Shown: one piece after another, positions 36,720 to 44,578 of the stretch
Position numbering within the stretch: position 1 is the stretch's first letter
Layout: every line of letters begins with the position of its first letter
DNA from: UMGS1601 sp964617585
GTDB lineage: Bacteria > Bacillota > Clostridia > Oscillospirales > Ruminococcaceae
DNA: 64,000 nucleotides
Assembly (NCBI GenBank): GCA_964617585.1
Contig: CAZTXS010000001.1
Coordinates: 94,151-158,150, forward strand
Direction: 5' to 3'
Notes under the pieces: model-generated
Databases searched by the model: none
Told to the model about the DNA's origin: nothing
What the model saw: only the letters and a program-made list of their open reading frames with translations
Translations under genes and position numbers: made by a program

Positions 36720-37091
36720 ATGAAAAGGATTCAGATATACAGTAATTATGAACCCGGAAAAGTCGGAAAAATTGCTCTTTTTTCTTTTATAATAAGTTTA
36801 ATATTTAAGGGGAGAAAAAGCGGCGGAAAGCATAAAAGCATATTTTCAAGGTTTGTTAAAAATTTCGGAAGAACTTCGGCTGTCATAGGCATAGCTTCAG
36901 CTATGTCCGCTAAAAATAATATGCAAAACAAAGACGACGAGATAAGCTTTCAGGACGCCGCTGAAATATATAATGAAGCTGTCGGTGAAACAGTTATCGA
37001 CGTGAAGTGTAATAAAGACGGAACTGCAAAAGGCACAGTAAAAAATACAAAAACATATTCTGACCTGACTGAAATGATTTCAGATAATTAA
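36720..37091 (+). CDS. Small hydrophobic/basic protein, unknown
   Basis: About 123 aa from ATG 36720 (AAAAGGAGG upstream). A hydrophobic stretch (about 19-29), then a basic region (KGRKSGGKHKSIFSRFVKN), a second hydrophobic stretch (RTSAVIGIASAMSA), and a soluble C-terminus (DEISFQDAAEIYNEAVGETV). Not recognised. It is 19 bp upstream of, and presumably co-transcribed with, the phospholipase C gene. Confidence 0.55.
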   Translation: MKRIQIYSNYEPGKVGKIALFSFIISLIFKGRKSGGKHKSIFSRFVKNFGRTSAVIGIASAMSAKNNMQNKDDEISFQDAAEIYNEAVGETVIDVKCNKDGTAKGTVKNTKTYSDLTEMISDN

Positions 37092-37110
37092 ACGTGAAAG
37101 GTATGATACT

Positions 37111-38280
37111 TTGAAAGAGAAAATTATTTTTTCATTGTCTGCTTTGACGACGTTGGCTTTATTGCTGAAGTCTAAAAAGGCTGACGCATGGTTTTCGGAT
37201 ACTCATTCGGCGATTTTTGAAACGGCTCTTGAAATTTTAAAAAAAGACGGTAAAATATACGCTTATGAATTTTTTAACTCATGCAAGGACCGTATTTCTT
37301 ACGGGGCGATAGTTCCCGATTTTAAAGGGGACAGAAATAAGGGCAGCGGAATGCATTATTATTCGTCCTGTGATAAAAGCGGCAGAAAGCTTCAGCCGAC
37401 TTGTACGGGGTATTATGCCAATCGGCTCGGCGAGTTTGCTCCGTCTGCCAGAACCATGCTGGAAGAAAATTATACTATGAGCTTGATTCAGTATGCAAAT
37501 GATATGACCGATATGGCGTTCGACTCTTTGGGAAGATGCGTTCACTTTATTTCCGATACAGGCTGTACAGTTCACACAACCAATCTTATATCGCTTCCGA
37601 TTAAAAACAATCCTCACCACGGATATGAGAAATACTCGCTGGCCAATATGGACAGATTCCATGCTGACGGGGGAGATGAAGAGCTTTATAATTCATATAT
37701 TTATAAATCTCCGGGAGAAATGCTGAATATTCTATCTAAGGAATCATCTAAGTATTATTCCGACGTGAAAGCCGTAAAGGATATCACGTTTGAAACTGCT
37801 CTTAAAAATATGCTTCCAATAACCGAACGTCATGTGGCAGCGTTTTTAAACGCATATTTTGAAAAGCTTAATGATAACGTTAAAACATCTTTAAGAACCA
37901 ACAAAGGATATAAAATCAAATCTGCTTCAGACGGGGCTTATCTTACCGTTTTTAATAACAAAAGAGCGGGCTTGTCAAAATGCTGCGATAGCTTGAATCA
38001 GACGTTTGGATTTAAACTTAATTTGGATGGAAGCGTCAGAATAATTAACGAAGGCGAAAATCTTGTATGCGACGGTATGTTCGGTTTTAAATTTTCAAAA
38101 GCTTTTAAGAACAACGGTTTCAGGCTTACAAAGACCAACGACTCTTATAAGATAACTACAGAGTATTCAAGATTTTCAAAAGTGCTGACTAATGCTAAGG
38201 GCTGTTCAAAATTCAGGCTGTTCGAGAAAAAATTCAATCCGGAGAATAACGGTCAGCTATGGATAATTGAAAAGGCTTAA
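37111..38280 (+). CDS. Secreted zinc-dependent phospholipase C with C-terminal trefoil-like domain
   Basis: 389 aa, TTG start nine bases after AAAGG. Signal peptide about 1-26 ending K-A-D-A; predicted mature N-terminus Trp27 (WFSDTH), as in Bacillus PC-PLC where the free N-terminal Trp is a zinc ligand. Further likely ligands: VPDF Asp, GSGMHYY His, RCVHFISD His/Asp, NPHHGYEKY His/Glu. The catalytic part ends near 265. The C-terminal 120 residues (SDGAYLTVFNNK, NGQLWIIEK) look like a ricin-type beta-trefoil fragment rather than the PLAT domain of alpha-toxin. May digest host or bacterial phospholipids. Confidence 0.82.
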   Translation: MKEKIIFSLSALTTLALLLKSKKADAWFSDTHSAIFETALEILKKDGKIYAYEFFNSCKDRISYGAIVPDFKGDRNKGSGMHYYSSCDKSGRKLQPTCTGYYANRLGEFAPSARTMLEENYTMSLIQYANDMTDMAFDSLGRCVHFISDTGCTVHTTNLISLPIKNNPHHGYEKYSLANMDRFHADGGDEELYNSYIYKSPGEMLNILSKESSKYYSDVKAVKDITFETALKNMLPITERHVAAFLNAYFEKLNDNVKTSLRTNKGYKIKSASDGAYLTVFNNKRAGLSKCCDSLNQTFGFKLNLDGSVRIINEGENLVCDGMFGFKFSKAFKNNGFRLTKTNDSYKITTEYSRFSKVLTNAKGCSKFRLFEKKFNPENNGQLWIIEKA

Positions 38281-38284
38281 GCTT

Positions 38285-38392
38285 ATATAACTTAGGCAAG
38301 ATGTCCCCCGCCTCTATAGTCGGCGGGTTCCATTACCCGTTCAGTAATGCTGACCCTTGCCGCATTGAATGACGGGTAAGCTCTTATTGAAT
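38285..38392 (-). repeat. Dispersed repeat copy F (medium form)
   Basis: 108-bp medium form beginning 4 bp after the PLC stop and ending about 20 bp before the next gene's start. The middle joins a GTCAGCATT arm to ACTGAACGGG, as if two modules had recombined. Confidence 0.88.
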
Positions 38393-38414
38393 ATTGAAAG
38401 GAATGTTTGTTTCT

Positions 38415-39623
38415 ATGAAAACTCTTGTTTTATTGTGCGACGGAATGGCGGATTACCCTGTTAAAGAGCTTGGAGGGAAAACTCCTATGGGTGCGTCTGT
38501 TACTCCTAATATGGATAAACTCGCAAAGAAAAGCTATATGGGTCTTGTAAAGACGGTGGCTGATAACATGAAGCCGGGAAGCGATGTGGCAAACCTCGCA
38601 GTTTTGGGATATGACCCCCAGATTTATTATTCGGGACGCTCTCCGTTGGAGGCAGGTTCTATCGGAATCGATATGAAGCCTACCGACGTTTCGCTGAGAT
38701 GTAATTTAGTTACGCTGTCTGACGAACCTGAATATTCTGATAAGACTATTCTGGACTATTGCGCTGACGATATTTCAACCGGGGAAGCTAAGGAGATAAT
38801 TAAAACCCTCGCCGAGCATTTCAACAATGATGAATTTCAGCTTTTTGCAGGAGTTTCCTATCGGCACTGTTTGATTTGGAATAACGGAACTACAGACCTT
38901 GGCGTTCTTACTCCTCCGCACGATATAACCGGAAAGCCTATCAAAAGCTATATACCATCTGATCCTAATGCTCAGAAGCTATATAGGATGATGGTTGAAA
39001 GCTATGACATCTTAAAGAACCACCCTGTTAATAAAGCCAGGGAAGAAAGAGGTTTAAGACCTGCAAATTCGATGTGGTTCTGGGGAGAGGGAACAAGAAA
39101 AGCTCTTATGCCTTTTGAAGAAAAATACGGACTGAAGGGCTCGATAATTTCTGCTGTGGATTTATTAAAGGGTATAGGTAAATTCAGCGGAATGAACGTT
39201 GTGAACGTAGAAGGAGCTACAGGTTATATTGACACTAATTTTGAAGGAAAGGCAAAAGCCGCAATAGAAGAATTCAAAAGAGGTCAGGACTTTGTTTATA
39301 TTCATGTTGAGGCCCCCGACGAGTGCGGTCATAGGCATGAGATTGAGAATAAGAAAAAATCGCTTGAGCTTATTGATAAAAAGATTCTAGGTCCCGTTTT
39401 AAACGCTCTGGAGGAATATGACGATTATAAGGTTTTAATTATGCCCGACCATGCTACTCCGCTTGAGCTTAGAACACATACGAACGATCCTATTCCGTTT
39501 TTGATGTATCATAAGAACGGAGAGGTTGAGGGCAAAAGTGAGTTTACCGAGCAGACCTGCAAGGAAACAGGAGTCTATATTGAGGATGGTCATAATATTC
39601 TGGAAAAATTTCTTGCACGATAG
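38415..39623 (+). CDS. PhosphMutase-family protein (ApgM-like); possible homoserine kinase
   Basis: About 402 aa from ATG 38415; in-frame ATGs 7 and 4 codons earlier are less likely from family length. Alkaline-phosphatase superfamily metal sites: LCDGMADYP (Asp), GSDVANLAVLGYDP (catalytic Ser), HVEAPDECGHR, MPDHATP. Archaeal members act as cofactor-independent phosphoglycerate mutase, but bacterial members beside threonine genes, as in Bacteroidetes, have been assigned as alternative homoserine kinases. The next gene here is aspartate kinase, which favours that role; mutase activity remains possible. Confidence 0.8.
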   Translation: MKTLVLLCDGMADYPVKELGGKTPMGASVTPNMDKLAKKSYMGLVKTVADNMKPGSDVANLAVLGYDPQIYYSGRSPLEAGSIGIDMKPTDVSLRCNLVTLSDEPEYSDKTILDYCADDISTGEAKEIIKTLAEHFNNDEFQLFAGVSYRHCLIWNNGTTDLGVLTPPHDITGKPIKSYIPSDPNAQKLYRMMVESYDILKNHPVNKAREERGLRPANSMWFWGEGTRKALMPFEEKYGLKGSIISAVDLLKGIGKFSGMNVVNVEGATGYIDTNFEGKAKAAIEEFKRGQDFVYIHVEAPDECGHRHEIENKKKSLELIDKKILGPVLNALEEYDDYKVLIMPDHATPLELRTHTNDPIPFLMYHKNGEVEGKSEFTEQTCKETGVYIEDGHNILEKFLAR

Positions 39624-39719
39624 TTGTTTCTAATACAAATACAGTTGTGTTTGAACAAAAACATGAAAATTCAGCTTGTTATTTGTGATAAATGTTTATT
39701 GACGGTTTTTGTTTTTTAA

Positions 39720-39826
39720 TATAATTTACGCAAGATGTTCCCCGCCTCTATAGGCGGCGGATTTCATTACTCGGTCGGCAATGCCGACCCTTGCAGCGTC
39801 GAATGACGGGCAAGCCCTTATTGAAT
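39720..39826 (-). repeat. Dispersed repeat copy G (medium form)
   Basis: 107-bp medium form directly upstream of the aspartate kinase gene, so it forms or overlaps that gene's leader. Its outer TATAATTT could contribute a -10-like sequence. Confidence 0.88.
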
Positions 39827-39862
39827 ATTAATAATGTGTTTTGGAAGGGAAGATCAATAAAT

Positions 39863-41182
39863 ATGATTAAGGTTGTAAAGTTCGGCGGAAGCTCGCTTGC
39901 GGACGCTAAGCAGTTTAAAAAGGTAGCCGATATAATTAAAAGCGACAGTTCCAGAAGATTTGTTGTTCCGTCGGCTCCGGGAAAGCGATTTGCCGATGAC
40001 GCTAAAATAACTGATATGCTTTATTCCTGTTATTCAAAGGCGGCTAAGGGTCTTGACTTTGAAGAGGAATTCGGAGCTATCAAAGAGCGATATAACGGAA
40101 TTATTAAAGAACTTTCTTTAAATGTTTCGCTTGAAGATGAATTTAATACAATAAAGTCTTGCTTTACTCAAAAGGCAGGACGGGATTATGCCGCTTCAAG
40201 AGGGGAATATTTAAACGGTATACTTTTAGCTGATTATCTGGGCTTTGAGTTTATTGACGCTGCAGACGTTATATTTTTCAACGATAAGGGAGCGTATGAC
40301 AGCGATAAAACAGCTTTTGTTTTGGGAGAACGTCTTAAAGGAACGGAGAATGCGGTTATTCCCGGATTTTACGGCTCAATGCCTAACGATACGATAAAAA
40401 CCTTTTCAAGAGGCGGTTCAGATATAACGGGTTCTATTGTTGCGTCTGTCGTTATGGCTGACGTTTATGAAAACTGGACTGACGTTTCCGGCTTTCTTAT
40501 TGCCGACCCCAGAATAATCGATAATCCTATGACTATTACATCGATTACATATAAAGAGCTTAGAGAGCTTTCTTATATGGGAGCTACAGTTTTGCATGAC
40601 GAGGCTATTTTCCCGGTAAGAAAAGCGGGAATTCCCATTAACATTAAAAACACCAATAAGCCCGATGATACGGGTACGATGATAGTTGAATCCACCTCTC
40701 AGAAGTCAGAGTATACTATTACAGGTATTGCCGGAAAGAAAGGCTTTGCGGTTGTAAATATCGAAAAGGATATGATGAATTCGGAGCTTGGCTTCGGCAG
40801 ACGCGTACTGGAGGTTTTTGAAAAAAACGGAATTTCATTCGAGCATATGCCGTCGGGAATAGATACGATGAGCGTCATTGTTCATCTGGATGAATTTGCC
40901 GAGAAAGAGCAGGAGATTTTATCCGGACTTCACAGAAACGTTCAGCCTGATTCTATTGAGATTGAAACCGATTTAGCTCTTGTAGCGGTTGTCGGACGGG
41001 GAATGAAATCTCACAGGGGAACTGCCGGAAGAATCTTTTCATCGCTTGCCCACAGCCATGTAAACGTTAAGATGATAGATCAGGGTTCGAGCGAGCTTAA
41101 CATTATTATCGGAGTAGAGGAAAAGGATTTTAAAACCGCAATCAAGGCGATTTATGATATTTTTGTATTGCAGAAGCTATAA
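39863..41182 (+). CDS. Aspartate kinase
   Basis: About 439 aa from ATG 39863 (GGGAAG upstream). Kinase domain with VVKFGGSSLADAK, FSRGGSDITGS, VYENWTDVSGF and LSYMGATVLHDEA; two C-terminal ACT domains from about 305 (ITGIAGKKGFAVVNIEKD; VAVVGRGMKSHRGTAGRIF). Monofunctional; makes aspartyl phosphate for lysine, methionine and threonine, with ACT-mediated feedback by an end product. The TAA stop lies inside repeat copy H. Confidence 0.92.
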   Translation: MIKVVKFGGSSLADAKQFKKVADIIKSDSSRRFVVPSAPGKRFADDAKITDMLYSCYSKAAKGLDFEEEFGAIKERYNGIIKELSLNVSLEDEFNTIKSCFTQKAGRDYAASRGEYLNGILLADYLGFEFIDAADVIFFNDKGAYDSDKTAFVLGERLKGTENAVIPGFYGSMPNDTIKTFSRGGSDITGSIVASVVMADVYENWTDVSGFLIADPRIIDNPMTITSITYKELRELSYMGATVLHDEAIFPVRKAGIPINIKNTNKPDDTGTMIVESTSQKSEYTITGIAGKKGFAVVNIEKDMMNSELGFGRRVLEVFEKNGISFEHMPSGIDTMSVIVHLDEFAEKEQEILSGLHRNVQPDSIEIETDLALVAVVGRGMKSHRGTAGRIFSSLAHSHVNVKMIDQGSSELNIIIGVEEKDFKTAIKAIYDIFVLQKL

Positions 41183-41204
41183 TGACGGGCAAGCCCTTAT
41201 TGAA
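41178..41204 (-). repeat. Dispersed repeat copy H (mini form), supplies the aspartate kinase stop
   Basis: 27-bp mini form. Its TATAATGACGGG end provides the last codon's bases and the TAA stop of the aspartate kinase gene; the TTCAATAAGG end faces the downstream terminator. Confidence 0.87.
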
Positions 41205-41248
41205 TCCCTGTGATTCTTCGGCAATAAACCGCTTAAGGGAATTTAAAG

Positions 41249-41280
41249 CTGTCCGATTTTTAACGGGCAGTTTTTTATTT
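41249..41280 (+). terminator. Aspartate kinase terminator
   Basis: Stem CTGTCCG/CGGGCAG followed by TTTTTTATTT. Confidence 0.8.
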
Positions 41281-41293
41281 AACTTGACATTAA

Positions 41294-41302
41294 TGCTATA
41301 AT
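41294..41302 (+). promoter_or_regulatory. Extended -10 promoter of the AAA ATPase gene
   Basis: TGCTATAAT, an extended -10 element; a TTGACA 6-7 bp upstream is too close to act as its -35. Confidence 0.5.
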
Positions 41303-41346
41303 ATATTTGATAATGTTAAAAAGTAATCTATGAAACGGAGTTTAAT

Positions 41347-42546
41347 ATGGCAAATTTTAATGAAATAATAAACAGCGTTTCTTCACTTGTGATTTTTAAG
41401 GGAATTATAAAAAACGCTGCTGTTAATAAATTTTTAAAGCTTCTTGACGCTGTTTCGGAAAACTCAGCCGAACAAAAAAGTCTTATATACCTGTATTCTG
41501 ACTTTGTAAACGAGCTTTATAAGTACAGCGACTGTCTGACTGAGTATCTTATGAAGGTTGTTTTGGAAGATGAAAATATATATATGCTTAAAAAAGGCGC
41601 TGAGGAAGATATAAGCGATTTATTGGAGGAGTGTCTGGCAAGCGAGCTAATGACTTTAGAAAGCCTTTCAAAAATAAAAAGCGGCGACGTTACAAAGGCT
41701 ATAGGATATAAGGGCTTTCTTCCAAGGTGGAAAACCGACGATACCGACTTTTCAAAAGTATATGCGGACAGGATTCATGAGATTTATAGGTTCGGCTACG
41801 GAATGTATGCACGAAACCATATGTTTGTTATAAAAGACGGCAGAATAACTCCGGTAAGCTTTCCTGATAACACAAGGCTGTCTGAGCTGTCGGGTTATGA
41901 GATGGAAAGAAAAACGGTTATAGACAACACCCTTGCTTTGTTAAAGGGCAGACCTGCTAATAACGTTTTGCTTTACGGCGACTGCGGAACGGGAAAATCA
42001 TCAACGGTCAAAGCTATTGCAAACGAGTATAAGGATATGGGGCTGAGGCTAATTGAGCTTAAGAAAAAACAGCTTCATGAAATTCCTCTTATTGTTGAAA
42101 CGGTAAGCAAAAACCCTCTTAAGTTTATTTTGTTTATAGATGATTTGTCCTTTACTGAGGACGATGATGATTTTGCGGCGTTAAAGGCGATTTTAGAGGG
42201 AAGCGTTTCATCTTCTGCCGATAATTTGGTTATCTATGCGACCTCCAACCGCAGGCATCTTATTAAAGAAACCTTTTCAAGCCGTCAGGGAGATGACATT
42301 CACTTTAACGACACGATGCAGGAGCTTTTATCGCTTTCCGACAGGTTTGGTATAAGAGTGGTATTTCAAAAGCCGGATAAAGCTTTGTATCTTAAGGTTG
42401 TTGAGGATTTGGCAAAGCAGTATAATCTTTCTATGCCGATAGAAGACGTAAAGAAAAAAGCCGAAGCCTTTGCGCTTGAACGGGGCGGAAGATCTCCCAG
42501 AGCGGCAAGGCAGTTTACAGAAATACTGAAAGGAGCCGAAGAATAA
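41347..42546 (+). CDS. DUF815-type AAA+ ATPase
   Basis: 399 aa. Helical N-terminal half, then an AAA domain with Walker A YGDCGTGKSS at about 210-219, Walker B LFIDDLSF and sensor 1 YATSNRRHL; C-terminal GGRSPRAARQF. Typical DUF815 family; molecular role unknown. Coupled to the GNAT gene by a TAATG stop/start overlap. Confidence 0.85.
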   Translation: MANFNEIINSVSSLVIFKGIIKNAAVNKFLKLLDAVSENSAEQKSLIYLYSDFVNELYKYSDCLTEYLMKVVLEDENIYMLKKGAEEDISDLLEECLASELMTLESLSKIKSGDVTKAIGYKGFLPRWKTDDTDFSKVYADRIHEIYRFGYGMYARNHMFVIKDGRITPVSFPDNTRLSELSGYEMERKTVIDNTLALLKGRPANNVLLYGDCGTGKSSTVKAIANEYKDMGLRLIELKKKQLHEIPLIVETVSKNPLKFILFIDDLSFTEDDDDFAALKAILEGSVSSSADNLVIYATSNRRHLIKETFSSRQGDDIHFNDTMQELLSLSDRFGIRVVFQKPDKALYLKVVEDLAKQYNLSMPIEDVKKKAEAFALERGGRSPRAARQFTEILKGAEE

Positions 42547-43040
42547 TGGAGCTTGTTAATGTAAAAACGAAAAAGCAGATAGAAGAAACTGCCCGTCTTG
42601 CTAACGAGATATGGCACGAGCATTACAGCAGTATAATTTCAGAAGAGCAGATTGATTATATGGTTGAGAAATTTCAGTCCGCCGATGTTATAGCTCGCCA
42701 GATTAAAAATGAGAATTATGAGTATTATAACTTTGTACATAAGGGCCGCAGCGTTGGGTATTTCGGTTTTGTCGAGCAGGAGAACGGCGTTTTGTTTCTC
42801 TCGAAAATTTATTTGCTTATTTCGGAAAGAGGAAAGGGTTATTCAAGAGAAGCTTTCGAGTTTCTTAAGCAGGAAGCTAAACAAAGAGGACTTTCAAAGA
42901 TTTGGCTTACTGTAAACAAGGGCAACAAACATTCTATTGAAGTATATAAAAAGCTCGGTATGTATATCGAGAGGACGCAGATTGCAGATATTGGCGATAA
43001 TTTTGTAATGGATGATTATGTTTTTGTCTATGATGTTTAA
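42546..43040 (+). CDS. GNAT-family N-acetyltransferase
   Basis: 164 aa. Acetyl-CoA-binding motif A at about 90-105 (ISERGKGYSREAFEFL) and motif B NKGNKHSIEVYKKLGM. The acceptor is unknown. Overlaps the AAA ATPase gene by one base. Confidence 0.88.
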   Translation: MELVNVKTKKQIEETARLANEIWHEHYSSIISEEQIDYMVEKFQSADVIARQIKNENYEYYNFVHKGRSVGYFGFVEQENGVLFLSKIYLLISERGKGYSREAFEFLKQEAKQRGLSKIWLTVNKGNKHSIEVYKKLGMYIERTQIADIGDNFVMDDYVFVYDV

Positions 43041-43090
43041 GCTTAACTCAATTAAATAAAGAAACCGACCTTCAGGTTTCTGAAAGAACG

Positions 43091-43130
43091 TAAAGAGGAA
43101 AACCTCAGATGCTTGGGATTTTCCTCTTTT
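43091..43130 (+). terminator. Terminator of the AAA-GNAT operon
   Basis: Stem AAAGAGGAAAA / TTTTCCTCTTT with a 16-18-nt loop and a trailing T-run; a second small GAAACC/GGTTTC hairpin precedes it. Confidence 0.78.
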
Positions 43131-43267
43131 AAATTATTTATCACATTTTAAAGGATTATGTCATATAATAAACTAACGCACCTTAAGCTCCCCGTTTTTT
43201 AAAATAAAGGTGTTTAAAATTTGTTTGTGCGGTCAACACTAATATCAAATAAATATGGGAGTGTTAT

Positions 43268-43642
43268 ATGGTGTCGGGTTATTATGAAAACGGAATTCAT
43301 AGGGGAGAAATATATTATGCAGATTTAAGCCCGGTGGTGGGTTCTGAACAGGGCGGTATGCGTCCTGTGCTTATAGTGCAGAATGACGTTGGAAATAAGC
43401 ACAGCCCGACAGTTATAGCTGCGGCAATAACTAGTAAAATGGATAAAGCTAAGCTTCCTACTCATATTGCAGTCAATGCGTCAAGCTGCGGACTTGCAAA
43501 GAATTCGGTGGTGCTGTTAGAGCAGATAAGAACCATAGACAAAACCCGTTTAAAAGAAAGAATGGGAGAGCTGGATACAAGCTCAATGTCCGCTGTGAAC
43601 AGTGCGTTGTCCATCTCATTCGGTCTTGGCGGAAGAACTTAA
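43268..43642 (+). CDS. MazF/PemK-family endoribonuclease toxin (EndoA-like)
   Basis: 124 aa. HRGEIYYADLSPVVGSEQGG, RPVLIVQND, TVIAAAITSK, THIAVNASSCGLAKNSVVLLEQIRTI (written here as separate parts of the MazF fold). Sequence-specific mRNA interferase of the NdoA type. No MazE-like ribbon-helix-helix gene is detectable in the 227 bp upstream or overlapping it, and alr is not adjacent, so its antitoxin, if any, lies elsewhere. Confidence 0.9.
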   Translation: MVSGYYENGIHRGEIYYADLSPVVGSEQGGMRPVLIVQNDVGNKHSPTVIAAAITSKMDKAKLPTHIAVNASSCGLAKNSVVLLEQIRTIDKTRLKERMGELDTSSMSAVNSALSISFGLGGRT

Positions 43643-43698
43643 TATACATCATATTGCAAACAACTTACTTATTGAAAATCCCCTCTGAACGGAGGTTT

Positions 43699-43725
43699 TA
43701 TAATGACAGGCAAGCCCTTATTGAA
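43699..43725 (-). repeat. Dispersed repeat copy I (mini form)
   Basis: 27-bp mini form with one change (GACAGGC) between the mazF stop and a terminator; TTCAATAAGG end faces the hairpin. Confidence 0.85.
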
Positions 43726-43789
43726 TCCTCTTAGAGTAGACGCTTGAAAAAACAAAAAGAATTCAAGACTACACTAAGGGGATTTTTTA
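43725..43789 (+). terminator. mazF terminator, between convergent mazF and trpA
   Basis: Long imperfect stem AATCCTCTTAGAGTAGACG.. / ..CTACACTAAGGGGATT with TTTTTT in the plus direction. There is no T-run in the trp direction, so the end of the trp transcript is unclear. Confidence 0.75.
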
Positions 43790-44578
43790 TTATTTTATTG
43801 CTTCTTTTAAAGAACCGACGAATTCTCCGACCTTGTCCAAGCTGTATTTGCCGTATTTCTCAATAATGTTGACTATTGCGCTTCCCACGATAACTCCGTC
43901 GCAGTAGCCGGACATTTTCTTAGCCTGTTCAGGATTGGAGATTCCGAAGCCTACGCAGGTAGGACAGGACGCAGAGGAATTGATAAGCGAGAAAAACTCA
44001 TCAAAGTCGGTTGAGAAGCTTGAACGTGTTCCCGTAACGCCGACTGATGAAACGCAGTATAAGAATCCTTTGCTTTGTGAAGCGATGGTTTTCACCCTGT
44101 CGTGTGAGGTCGGAGCAACGAGGTTTATGTTATAAACTCCGAGCTTTTCCGCCTGAGCTTTGACTTCGCCTCGCTCTTCAAAAGGCAGGTCGGGAATTAT
44201 CACTCCGTCTATTCCGGCTTCACGGCAGTTTTCAAAGAATCTTTCCGTTCCGTATCTGAAAACAGTGTTTATGTACATCATAAGAAGCAAAGGGGAGTCG
44301 GTTTCGGTTCTGAGCTCACGTACCAGTGAAAAGATTTGATCCAGGTTGGTTCCGTTTTCAAGCGAACGAAGCGACGCTTTTTGAATGGTCGGACCTTCTG
44401 CAATTGGGTCAGAGAAGGGAACGCCAAGTTCTATAATATCCGAACCGCAGGAAAGCTTTTTCAAAACGATTTTTTTTGTTGTTTCAAGGTCGGGATCTCC
44501 CGCCGTAACGAAAGTAATAAGCGCCTTTTCATTTTTAGCCTTAAGGCTTTCAAAGCAGGCGTCAATTCTATTCTTCAA
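43790..44578 (-). CDS. trpA: Tryptophan synthase alpha subunit
   Basis: 262 aa, TTG start at 44578 inside the end of trpB (11-nt overlap). TIM barrel with FVTAGDPD, IELGVPFSDP (catalytic Glu/Asp), MMYINTVFRYG, CVGFGISNPEQ. Cleaves indole-3-glycerol phosphate and channels indole to TrpB. Confidence 0.96.
   Translation of the reverse strand: MKNRIDACFESLKAKNEKALITFVTAGDPDLETTKKIVLKKLSCGSDIIELGVPFSDPIAEGPTIQKASLRSLENGTNLDQIFSLVRELRTETDSPLLLMMYINTVFRYGTERFFENCREAGIDGVIIPDLPFEERGEVKAQAEKLGVYNINLVAPTSHDRVKTIASQSKGFLYCVSSVGVTGTRSSFSTDFDEFFSLINSSASCPTCVGFGISNPEQAKKMSGYCDGVIVGSAIVNIIEKYGKYSLDKVGEFVGSLKEAIK

Noticed and set aside
43041..43267. Hidden MazE antitoxin gene
   Set aside because: The interval is a terminator plus AT-rich DNA; no start with SD and adequate length was found.
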